Origin: an uncultured Methylobacter sp. | GTDB taxonomy: Bacteria; Pseudomonadota; Gammaproteobacteria; Methylococcales; Methylomonadaceae | Assembly: GCA_903831545.1 (NCBI GenBank) | Contig: CAIKYI010000485.1 | Coordinates: 1 to 16,387 of the forward strand | Reading direction: 5' to 3' | Length of the DNA stretch: 16,387 bases | Shown: piece after piece, positions 1 through 6,527 of the stretch | Numbering within the stretch: the stretch's first letter is position 1 | Layout: every line of letters begins with the position of its first letter | The notes under the pieces: model-generated | The model's input: the letters and a program-made list of their open reading frames with translations, nothing else | What the model was told of the DNA's origin: nothing | The model's database searches: none | Translations under genes and position numbers: made by a program

Positions 1-2
1 CT

Positions 3-188
3 GCGCAACCTTATTGGATAGCAATACTTGGAACGAAAGGCCAGATCGGATACCTTAATCGAACAGGGTCTGCAACAGGTATGATGGAATCGAGCACTTC
101 CAGTAAGTTGACGACATTACCCAACACCTGGGCAGGTACGACATACCTGGCGAATTCGGCTATGTCAGTCTCTGGACTTGGGTATTGA
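3..188 (+). CDS. C-terminal fragment of a secreted protein (partial, starts outside window)
   Basis: Frame 3 is open from the left edge to a TGA at 186-188 and gives 61 residues with no start codon needed. The sequence begins AQPYWIAILGTKG, continues to LTTLPNTWAGTTY and ends SVSGLGY. The PYWIAIL start, the small/polar-rich middle and the LPxTW...S.SG.G ending resemble the beta-sandwich-like tail that I recall at the C-terminus of secreted proteins in polysaccharide loci; this comes from memory of family patterns, not a search. It lies on the same strand as the beta-helix gene 385 bases downstream, so the two may form one secreted-protein group. An overlapping minus-strand reading frame (11-256) exists, but it has no good ribosome binding site and its product is unrecognisable, so I treat it as a shadow. 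The function of the full protein cannot be told from this fragment. Confidence 0.5.
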   Translation, partial: AQPYWIAILGTKGQIGYLNRTGSATGMMESSTSSKLTTLPNTWAGTTYLANSAMSVSGLGY

Positions 189-212
189 TCAATAAATTGA
201 GTTTTTCTAAAT

Positions 213-250
213 GTCGTAATACCAGCGAAGTTGGCTTCGCGTTGTACGAC
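213..250. repeat. Nested hairpin 25 bases after the first gene's stop
   Basis: GTCGTA (213-218) pairs with TACGAC (245-250). Inside it GCGAAG (225-230) pairs with CTTCGC (235-240) around a TTGG loop. No T-run follows on either strand, so it is not a canonical intrinsic terminator. It could slow or end transcription of the preceding gene in another way, or protect its 3' end. Confidence 0.4.
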
Positions 251-256
251 AAACAT

Positions 257-572
257 CCTTGATCAATCCAATTAATTGGAATGCGTTGGAATTAAAAAAG
301 AAGTCATAATGCTCATTATAAAAAATCAACTTCTAACATAATAATTTTTTTAAACGGACTGACTGTTAACGCGTATTTTGTTGACCGAGGTTTATTACTA
401 AGTAATTAGTACTATAAACCTCGAGTTCGGTTATTTACATAAATACATGATTATTAATGGTCATTTTTTATCAAAAAATAACACAACACCTAATTATGAA
501 CTACTTAAGTTATTGACCTTCAAAAAATGATCGAACCGCCAGATAATCTAAATTAAAAGAGGTAAAACTAAA
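257..572. other. Intergenic region upstream of the beta-helix gene
   Basis: This AT-rich stretch has no convincing open reading frame. It holds a 14-bp perfect palindrome centred in CCAATTAATTGG (267-280), a direct repeat of TTGGAAT (276-282 and 286-292), the long hairpin at 386-423, and a small A/T hairpin, ATTTTTT-atc-AAAAAAT, at about 470-486. TTGACC occurs at 381-386 and 513-518, but neither has a good -10 hexamer at 16-18 bases, so I could not place a sigma70 promoter. No sigma54 -24/-12 element was seen either. This must be where the downstream gene is controlled if it has its own promoter. Confidence 0.5.
386..423. promoter_or_regulatory. Long two-part inverted repeat upstream of the beta-helix gene
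   Basis: CGAGGTTTAT (386-395) pairs with ATAAACCTCG (414-423), and directly inside TACTAA (396-401) pairs with TTAGTA (406-411) around a GTAA loop. Only CT (412-413) is bulged, so 16 base pairs form an almost continuous stem. It lies 150 bases before the next ATG and has no T-run after it on the plus strand. It could be an operator for a dimeric regulator, a structured leader, or a terminator relic of the preceding gene. The structure is seen directly; the role is unknown. Confidence 0.45.
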
Positions 573-2039
573 ATGAACTTTTTAATTAATACAACATTGA
601 GAAAACTTTGGATCTACGGTGTTGCTGTGGTTGTTTTGTCTTCTGGGTGGCAGTCTGCAATCGCGGCAAATTGGTATGTTGATAACGTAGTAGCAACATC
701 CGGTAACGGACAATCCTGGGCTAGCGCTTACAAAAATTTTTCAAATATTACATGGTCGGCCATCAAGCCAGGCGACACACTTTATATTAGTGGTGGATCG
801 ACGAGTAAAACCTATACCTCGCCATTGACCATTGAAGCAAGTGGAACCGCTTCTAGCAGGATTAATGTTCGGGTTGGTCAGGATACTGGACATGCTGGCA
901 CCGTCATATTAGATGGAGCTAATATACAAGGAGGAAAAAATTATATCACGATTGATGGAAGTGTGAATGGGGTTGCGAAACTATGGGTCAAGAATATTAC
1001 AGACAGTAGTAAAGATAACGGTTGGGCTTTTGATGTAAGCGGATCCACAGGATTTATTATAAAATATGTGACCATAACGAATTGTAATAATGGAATCAAT
1101 TTCACATACGGAAACAACTATGAAGTGAGCAATAGTTCAATCACTGGGCGTGGAGACACACTGATTCGTGGTATTTATTCTGGCTTAAACGGCTGGGACG
1201 CAAACAAAATCCACGATAACTATTTAGAAATGTGGTACGCATTAGGTGATGGACCGAACGGCGGTAGCGGCGGTCCGGACGGTATTCAAGTTGGACATAG
1301 CACTAGCATCTATAATAATTCATTTCAAGAAGTGAGAAACGGAAATATTGCCATTGGTCAGCACCCTGATAACTTACAGTTAGCGGGATTCAATATCAAG
1401 GTATATGATAATTCGTTCTTAAATATCGGAGATTCAAATATCGACTATGATGTCTGGGCCAGCGGCGCAATACAAAATCTCTGGATCTACAACAACTTAT
1501 TCCGTCAGACAATTACTATGGATCCAGTACCTGAAAACATTCGTATCTATAGCACCGGAGCAGCGATGAATACGGTAACAGGCCTGAAGATACTCAACAA
1601 CACCTTCGTCGACCAAAGGCCGGGGATTGTAGCAGAAGGTGGGCAGTTGATAGGAATTTCATTTAACAAGGGCGGAACAGGGTCAGGATCAGGAAACGAG
1701 ATTAGAAACAATCTAGCATATGGAACAGTGGACGGTATAAGTATGAAATATGGATGGGGTTCGCAGTTCGTTCTAGCATTTTCCAACAATATCTATCCGC
1801 AAGCTCAATCAGAAGACCCAAGCGAGTCGGTCGGAGTGCCTTCGTTGGACGCGAATTTTGCTCCAATAGCAACCGACAATCTCGCGCGCGATCGCGGAAT
1901 GACGCTAAGTTACTTTTCAACCGATAAACTTGGTACATTGCGTCCTCAGGGATCCGCTTGGGATATCGGTGCTTTTGAATATTCGAGCAACAATTCGTCG
2001 GTAATTTTGCCAGCAACGAATTTGCAAATTGTAAAATGA
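573..2039 (+). CDS. Secreted right-handed beta-helix protein with choice-of-anchor-Q-like C-terminal domain
   Basis: The 488-aa product starts with a Sec signal peptide: basic LRK near residue 10, a hydrophobic core at about 13-24 and an AIA cleavage site ending at residue 31. The mature start (NWYVDN..., SWASAYKNF, KPGDTLYISGG, residues 33-75) is the usual entry to pectate-lyase-like parallel beta-helix proteins. The coils follow as repeated asparagine ladders: IHDNYLE (213-219), IYNNSF (246-251), VYDNSF (277-282), IYNNLF (305-310), ILNNTF (340-345), IRNN (377-380). The end, RPQGSAWDIGAFEY (457-470), is the hallmark of the choice-of-anchor-Q-type domain, followed by a short polar tail with PATNLQIV. 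No PEP-CTERM, LPXTG or autotransporter signal is visible, so it is probably periplasmic or released. A likely role is binding or cleaving the local polysaccharide; catalytic residues cannot be assigned. The start is supported by AGAGG (558-562) ten bases before the ATG. Confidence 0.87.
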   Translation: MNFLINTTLRKLWIYGVAVVVLSSGWQSAIAANWYVDNVVATSGNGQSWASAYKNFSNITWSAIKPGDTLYISGGSTSKTYTSPLTIEASGTASSRINVRVGQDTGHAGTVILDGANIQGGKNYITIDGSVNGVAKLWVKNITDSSKDNGWAFDVSGSTGFIIKYVTITNCNNGINFTYGNNYEVSNSSITGRGDTLIRGIYSGLNGWDANKIHDNYLEMWYALGDGPNGGSGGPDGIQVGHSTSIYNNSFQEVRNGNIAIGQHPDNLQLAGFNIKVYDNSFLNIGDSNIDYDVWASGAIQNLWIYNNLFRQTITMDPVPENIRIYSTGAAMNTVTGLKILNNTFVDQRPGIVAEGGQLIGISFNKGGTGSGSGNEIRNNLAYGTVDGISMKYGWGSQFVLAFSNNIYPQAQSEDPSESVGVPSLDANFAPIATDNLARDRGMTLSYFSTDKLGTLRPQGSAWDIGAFEYSSNNSSVILPATNLQIVK

Positions 2040-2334
2040 GCGATTGGAACTGATCGAAACTAATTCAATTCTTATCAAGTTATGCATACTCCACCTTAAA
2101 AAGCTGATAAAGGTATCTTCTGCCATTATTAAGTTCGCGATCCGTAGAGCAGGAGTTCTCGGATCGCACGTTTTTTATTCGCTACGAATCTACCAAAATT
2201 TGCCTCTGTAACAAGGCCAAATCAAAAGTCATTCTCATCCTCGTGCTGGCGATAGAGCAAGCACTTCTGCTATATAGCACGACCAATCAGTATTCGGATA
2301 TTTCACTAAACGAAAAACAAGCTAGCGACAAACG
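2040..2334. other. Convergent intergenic region with two opposed terminators
   Basis: The last plus-strand gene and the long minus-strand gene series meet here. Besides the two terminators listed separately, there is a 7-bp inverted repeat, TCGTGCT (2241-2247) with AGCACGA (2276-2282), enclosing the palindrome GCTATATAGC. I see no coding sequence. Confidence 0.5.
2137..2176 (+). terminator. Intrinsic terminator of the beta-helix gene
   Basis: GCGATCCG (2137-2144) pairs perfectly with CGGATCGC (2160-2167) across a 15-base loop, and six T residues follow at 2171-2176. It sits 98 bases after the TGA of the upstream plus-strand gene, the expected place and polarity. Confidence 0.8.
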
Positions 2335-2338
2335 CTAG
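2313..2338 (-). terminator. Intrinsic terminator of the minus-strand operon, overlapping the final stop codon
   Basis: Read on the minus strand, CTAGCG (2338-2333) pairs with CGCTAG (2327-2322) around a TTTGT loop, then CTTG and five T residues (2317-2313) follow. The TAG stop of the last glycosyltransferase (2337-2335) is inside the first arm of the stem. The six-bp stem is short but two-thirds GC, and position and polarity fit. Confidence 0.6.
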
Positions 2339-3207
2339 GAACGATCATCCTGATCTCGGATTTGTCTGAAGACTTCGCGAGCAGATAAACCGCCATTATC
2401 TTCAGGTCCTGTATTATGACCCTTATCGACAGAATGCACGACCATAAAGTTTTCCGCCCACAGGTCTCGTGCCGGTTTTGGTAAGCCCCGCCATTCCAAA
2501 CATAGAGGGCCATCAGGAGCAGCGAAATGCCCCATATCCAAGTCGACAGCCACTGTTGCCATTGAAAAGTAGACGTCTTCCATAAGCTGCGAACGGAAGT
2601 AATTAGGAACATCAAGCGCACCGAATGATTTAAGCCTTTCAAGGCATGTTCTCGTTATTAGATAAGCCCCCCCGAATACATTATCACCTCGACGGTACCC
2701 TCGTTTCTCAGCATTAGCTAAAATACGCACCCAGAAGGGCTTGCCCCTTATTAACCTCCGTATTCCAAACAACTCACTGTTAATCAAACGTCTGTGTGAC
2801 TCGAACGAGCGTGGTCTATTGTAGTCTTCGCGATAGACACCAAATATACCAATTGTGGAGTTGACTTTTGTATACTCTAAAATAGCTTCCAATAGACCGT
2901 GGTTGGTGATCAGAGCATCTTGATCCAATCTGAGTATGATTTTGGATTGGGTGCTCTCTAGGGCTTTGAGGAATCCATCAGCAAGTGTGCGTATCAATCC
3001 TTCAATGCCCCTAGAATGGGGGTTCCTAATAAGAATCCAGTTTGGCCTCACTACACTTAAAAGAGCTTCATATGTGCCGTCAGTAGTGTGATCATCAACC
3101 ACTACTATAGTGCAATTAGAACCTAGGTAGTGTTCTATGCTGTTGAGCGTATCTAATGCCTGTTCTGCTCCTGGACCGCAGGGTAGTACAACGGTAATAT
3201 GATTCAT
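2335..3207 (-). CDS. Family 2 glycosyltransferase
   Basis: A 290-aa GT-A fold glycosyltransferase. The N-terminus reads ITVVLPCGPG, followed by the nucleotide-binding VVVDDHTTDGT (35-45) and the metal-binding RLDQDA (93-98), the DxD-type motif of the GT2 family. LMEDVYFS (about 208-215) is in the place of the acidic ED motif that usually supplies the catalytic base. No signal peptide or membrane segment is apparent, so it is probably a peripheral cytoplasmic enzyme adding one sugar to a lipid-linked repeat unit. It begins one base after the TAA of the polymerase gene, with GAGG as ribosome binding site, so the two are clearly co-transcribed. It is the last gene of the minus-strand operon; donor and acceptor sugars cannot be told. 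Confidence 0.85.
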   Translation of the reverse strand: MNHITVVLPCGPGAEQALDTLNSIEHYLGSNCTIVVVDDHTTDGTYEALLSVVRPNWILIRNPHSRGIEGLIRTLADGFLKALESTQSKIILRLDQDALITNHGLLEAILEYTKVNSTIGIFGVYREDYNRPRSFESHRRLINSELFGIRRLIRGKPFWVRILANAEKRGYRRGDNVFGGAYLITRTCLERLKSFGALDVPNYFRSQLMEDVYFSMATVAVDLDMGHFAAPDGPLCLEWRGLPKPARDLWAENFMVVHSVDKGHNTGPEDNGGLSAREVFRQIRDQDDRS

Positions 3208-3208
3208 T

Positions 3209-4615
3209 TTAACCTCGTTTTTTAGCTCTTCTGCTATTAGGCATATGGGAGTTTAAGTGTTTAATTAATCCTGTTTTTTGCTGATGGCTCTTAGTAAAAG
3301 CGATAGCATGTAGGTCAACGGTTAATTGATTTTCCTGAGTTATATGTATTTTTTGTGCCTCGATGCATTTATGTGAGAGCGTAGATAAAACGGCCAATTG
3401 CATGAAGAAAACAACGTTATATTGGTCAAAATAAACCATTCCAAACCAGTTGAATACATGAATTGTAAGCACAACGCCCAAGGCCCAAAGCATAAGCTCA
3501 TTCTCCGAATTGAGGTGCGCTTGCAAACGAACTGTTGCTAATGCTCGTCCCAACTGACTGAACGCACAGACCAATAAATAACAAAACAACCCGGTCGCAA
3601 CAACTCCTGCTGAGATACCGAAGCATATATAGTAGTTGATAAGGTCTGCCCCACCTGAGGCGACTGTATAGGGAAACCAGTCCTTGGTTTCCAGCACCGG
3701 CATGCCGGTCAACCACCAATGATCTAGATTGCGAAAGGCGACATCCATTAAATATGATCTATGCCATCCATCGCCGCCCGATATAACGCTCAGCTTGGTC
3801 GGCAAATACCATAGCGGCGCTTTCATTATTAGGGCAAGCACCATCAACACCCAAAAGATGGAAGTTCTTACAGCCGACATCTTCGACCGCAAGAACCAGA
3901 ACAGCCAGCCTATCACTGCCAGCATTGCACAGGTAGCCGGCCCTCCCGAATTCGACAATAACACGATAGTTAAACAGAGCAACACTCCCAAAATACCCAT
4001 GACACGACTCCCACCTCGTAAAGACAACGCAATAAAAAGAGGAATGAAGCTGCCACCAAACGTTCCGAGTATTGAAGCATGTACAAAGCTGCCGACACAA
4101 CGCACCCGACCATCACGACTATTGTGAAGAGCCATTCCACCTATATCTGCGAATGGGTTAGTTCCACTTGATGATTCCATATACAACAATATGACGTATG
4201 GTATTAACATCAATGCTAAAGCACGGAGAAACCATTCAAGGTCTTCAAAGCAGCGAAGGAGCCCCCTTCCAGCAAAATAGGCAAGTGTGACATCTACAAG
4301 CTGGCCGATCATATTTATCGGACTGCCATTACCACTCAGAATGAATATTACAGCCTGGTAACCAAAAGTCAGTATTAAAATTTTGTCGATGCTATTGAGC
4401 ATACCTACTGACCACTCCCCCCGCACTAGGACGCGAATTAATGCAGCGAGCGTCAACACTCGGGTAGGAAAGACATGTAATCCATAAAAATCAATCACTT
4501 GCCCAATCGTCATATAGAGAACACCGCCGAAAACCCCTAATACTGCCCAGCGAGACGGTGCAAAAAGCACCAGAACCAACAAAATACTAAGGGTAGCTAA
4601 CCCAATAGCATTCAT
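3209..4615 (-). CDS. Wzy-like O-antigen/exopolysaccharide polymerase (or WaaL-type ligase), multi-pass membrane protein
   Basis: The 468-aa product has about ten hydrophobic segments (for example about 3-20, 24-42, 78-95, 127-145, 183-199, 206-222, 228-243, 250-266, 328-351, 375-392 and 398-412). Between the late segments is a large polar loop, GGDGWHRSYLMDVAF (280-294) followed by LTGMP, then DLINYYICFGISAG (324-337). This arrangement is typical of the O-antigen ligase/polymerase superfamily (Wzy_C/PF04932 type), whose members join undecaprenyl-linked repeat units in the periplasm. The C-terminal 50 residues are basic and cytosolic-looking. Its ATG overlaps the stop of the upstream 157-aa gene by four bases (ATGA), so translation is probably coupled, and the downstream GT2 starts one base after its stop. 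Polymerase rather than ligase is inferred from the locus; the family does not separate them cleanly. Confidence 0.8.
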   Translation of the reverse strand: MNAIGLATLSILLVLVLFAPSRWAVLGVFGGVLYMTIGQVIDFYGLHVFPTRVLTLAALIRVLVRGEWSVGMLNSIDKILILTFGYQAVIFILSGNGSPINMIGQLVDVTLAYFAGRGLLRCFEDLEWFLRALALMLIPYVILLYMESSSGTNPFADIGGMALHNSRDGRVRCVGSFVHASILGTFGGSFIPLFIALSLRGGSRVMGILGVLLCLTIVLLSNSGGPATCAMLAVIGWLFWFLRSKMSAVRTSIFWVLMVLALIMKAPLWYLPTKLSVISGGDGWHRSYLMDVAFRNLDHWWLTGMPVLETKDWFPYTVASGGADLINYYICFGISAGVVATGLFCYLLVCAFSQLGRALATVRLQAHLNSENELMLWALGVVLTIHVFNWFGMVYFDQYNVVFFMQLAVLSTLSHKCIEAQKIHITQENQLTVDLHAIAFTKSHQQKTGLIKHLNSHMPNSRRAKKRG

Positions 4616-5085
4616 AGTTTCGAGAGTCGAACGTCAAGACCCTTAACAACCACTGGTCTCACTGAAAGTTTGGCCTGATCAAATATATTGAGCAGAACCC
4701 TGCCAAGACGTGCTTGTAAGTAGCGCACTTCGCTGTCGACTCCTCTGTTTCGAGGAAAGATTAGATACAGCACCCAATCAAGTACGCTGTATAATACACG
4801 TTTAAATATATCAGCGTAAGTGCGCTTCAGAAAGCACGTAACTTCAATAATTAGTTGGTTATTCCTTGTGTAGTAATCTGCGTTAGCTCTACCGACATTC
4901 TTATTAAGCAGCATCGTATTGATCAAGAAATAACCACATCGCCGTTCAATACATTTTAGAAGTCTCCAAGTAGTGCCGGGGTCACTAATCTGCGAATCTC
5001 TTAAATCCATGTCCAATTGCATACTGAGTGCATAGTCGGATAGCATATTATTCTTGATCAGGGGATTCAAAATTAAACATGTCAT
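4612..5085 (-). CDS. Uncharacterised 157-aa protein coupled to the polymerase
   Basis: I do not recognise this protein. It is 157 residues, with no signal peptide and no strong membrane span; the most hydrophobic part is VLYSVLDWVLYLIF (97-110), preceded by the basic LKRTYADIFKR and followed by the basic PRNRG. That makes an amphipathic or monotopic membrane contact possible. The rest is mixed and basic, with TWRLLKCIERRCGYF (39-53) as another helical-looking stretch. It is very likely expressed: AGGAG lies ten bases before the ATG, it starts 20 bases after the fusion gene, and its TGA overlaps the ATG of the Wzy-like gene. It could be an accessory factor of the polymerase, a small modifying enzyme, or a fragment of a larger enzyme. 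No function is assigned. Confidence 0.7.
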   Translation of the reverse strand: MTCLILNPLIKNNMLSDYALSMQLDMDLRDSQISDPGTTWRLLKCIERRCGYFLINTMLLNKNVGRANADYYTRNNQLIIEVTCFLKRTYADIFKRVLYSVLDWVLYLIFPRNRGVDSEVRYLQARLGRVLLNIFDQAKLSVRPVVVKGLDVRLSKL

Positions 5086-5105
5086 ATTGATAAAGCTCCT
5101 AATCT

Positions 5106-6518
5106 TTAATCAAATAATCGACCGGCCACAAATAATAGGTTCGAAGCGACTAATGCTCTAGGCAGATGGTAACCCAAGTCGTTGAAGCGCGAAATCATCG
5201 TGTTTTTATCGAAACTTATGTCTAGCGGGTGAAGTTTGCTATCATTAAGCCATCGTCTCAACATAGGCGCACTTGTGCAATTGAGGCTTATATCATCGAA
5301 AGTACTGCTGAGTAGCGAGAATTTGTTATTCCTCACAATAAGGCGCCCAAGGAGGCGGCGAATCCGGCCGAGATTCGGCACACTCCCGACCAGTATGCCT
5401 TCTGGCTTAAGGTATCTGCCGAGCTGACCCAATTCATCAACGGGGTCACGCAAATGTTGAAGCACACCTGATAAAAGGATCACATCAAAACGCTCATCAC
5501 CTAGTGCTTCGAAGGCCTTCGCGAAGTCGGGCGCGAGAACTCGCACGCCACGCCTTTCTGCGAGCCGACCGATCACAGAGTCGATGGGAATTGCAGTGAC
5601 ATTCTTTCCCTTACCAACCAGAGACGCTTCAGTTTCACCGGAACCACATCCCACCGACAGGATTCGGTAAGCACTTTCGGGAATAAGCTCGAGCAAATCA
5701 GTACGGCAAGGTTCGTAATAGTCTTTATCCCAACAAAGTATTGCGATAGGCTTTTCAGTGACGAAAAGTTCGCAATCAGAGCCTTTTTGGCTAAGGATAT
5801 CGAACAGCGCCTCGACCTGAAGTTGATGGCTTTCTTCGTCCAAGCCTGTTCGATTCAAGTAAGCATTGGACAAATGGTGCAACTCGAAGTCAGGAAGATT
5901 AGAGAGACAGATGATCCGCGAGAAGCCGCATTGGGTATAGGGATCGGTCGCTGCGGTGCAAGCCAAATCGTATCGACCGCTATGCGGTGAGAGGCTAAAA
6001 CCACCTGAAAGAATAGCACGCTCTAATTGTTGGCGGGTAAGCATATAGCAAGCGGAATGTTTATTAGAAAGGTCAGCATAGACGAAGTCATCGCAGAGGC
6101 AGACTGAGCTAGGAACCCAGTGATAAGGACCGTGTATATCTGGATAATTTTTATTGCCGTCTGAATACAATTCGTAACGAAGAAAGCCTGGGAGCAAATT
6201 CTCAGGAAGACTTTCTGAGGCACGAAGGAATGCCAATATGTTATCCTCTCGGATTAGAATGTCATCCTCGGTGTAGATAAAAAGATCATAATTTGGAGCC
6301 TGATCGACAAAGAGTTTCCGATGCCCAAAAGGAAGCGACCAAGGATCCTTTGTCGGCAGGCCAACAATTTCTGTAACATCCGGTCCGAAATCTTTAGAAA
6401 CCTCACAAAGTACAACAATGTCCACATCGAACGTCATTGCCTTATATTCTTTGATCAAGAGCTTTACATATTCAGCGTTCTTAGTCCCGTAGTTTGCTAT
6501 TGCAACGAGTATCTTCAT
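5106..6518 (-). CDS. Fusion: N-terminal glycosyltransferase-like domain and C-terminal SAM-dependent methyltransferase
   Basis: A 470-aa two-domain protein. Residues 1 to about 245 look like a GT-A type domain: KILVAIANYGTKN at the start, IVVLCEV, FGHRKLF and the acidic YTEDDILIRED (82-92) in the position of a DxD motif. Residues about 258-470 are a class I methyltransferase: motif I ILSVGCGSGETE (286-297) for S-adenosylmethionine, FDVILLSGVLQHLRDP (344-359) and LKPEGILVGSVPN (370-382). It would add or recognise a sugar and methylate it, or the domains may act independently. I chose ATG at 6518, with AGGA seven bases upstream, over a TTG two codons earlier. It begins nine bases after the GT4 stop and ends 20 bases before the next gene. 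The methyltransferase core is markedly GC-richer than the N-terminal half. Which sugar position is methylated cannot be told. Confidence 0.75.
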   Translation of the reverse strand: MKILVAIANYGTKNAEYVKLLIKEYKAMTFDVDIVVLCEVSKDFGPDVTEIVGLPTKDPWSLPFGHRKLFVDQAPNYDLFIYTEDDILIREDNILAFLRASESLPENLLPGFLRYELYSDGNKNYPDIHGPYHWVPSSVCLCDDFVYADLSNKHSACYMLTRQQLERAILSGGFSLSPHSGRYDLACTAATDPYTQCGFSRIICLSNLPDFELHHLSNAYLNRTGLDEESHQLQVEALFDILSQKGSDCELFVTEKPIAILCWDKDYYEPCRTDLLELIPESAYRILSVGCGSGETEASLVGKGKNVTAIPIDSVIGRLAERRGVRVLAPDFAKAFEALGDERFDVILLSGVLQHLRDPVDELGQLGRYLKPEGILVGSVPNLGRIRRLLGRLIVRNNKFSLLSSTFDDISLNCTSAPMLRRWLNDSKLHPLDISFDKNTMISRFNDLGYHLPRALVASNLLFVAGRLFD

Positions 6519-6527
6519 TTTCAATTC

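Noticed and set aside
11..256. Minus-strand reading frame of 81 codons
   Set aside because: It overlaps the plus-strand frame whose end looks like a known type of secreted-protein tail, has no usable ribosome binding site at proper distance, and its product is unrecognisable.
185..266. TTGATCAA palindromes at 185-192 and 259-266 as paired regulator sites
   Set aside because: The same octamer also occurs inside genes (about 4919, 6449 and 9619) and at 15255, so it is not specific to regulatory regions.
513..547. TTGACC and GATAAT as a sigma70 promoter for the beta-helix gene
   Set aside because: The two elements are 23 bases apart, well outside the usual 16-18.
573..2039. PEP-CTERM/exosortase-sorted protein
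   Set aside because: The C-terminus has no PEP motif, no following hydrophobic segment and no basic end, and no exosortase gene is in the window.
2241..2282. Inverted repeat with inner palindrome as a structured RNA
   Set aside because: The stem is only seven bp around a 28-base loop, with no further support for a conserved RNA.
3729..4127. Plus-strand frame of 132 codons inside the polymerase gene
   Set aside because: It is antisense to conserved membrane segments of the Wzy-like protein, and its product is a low-quality mix of Pro/Arg/Lys without a recognisable domain.
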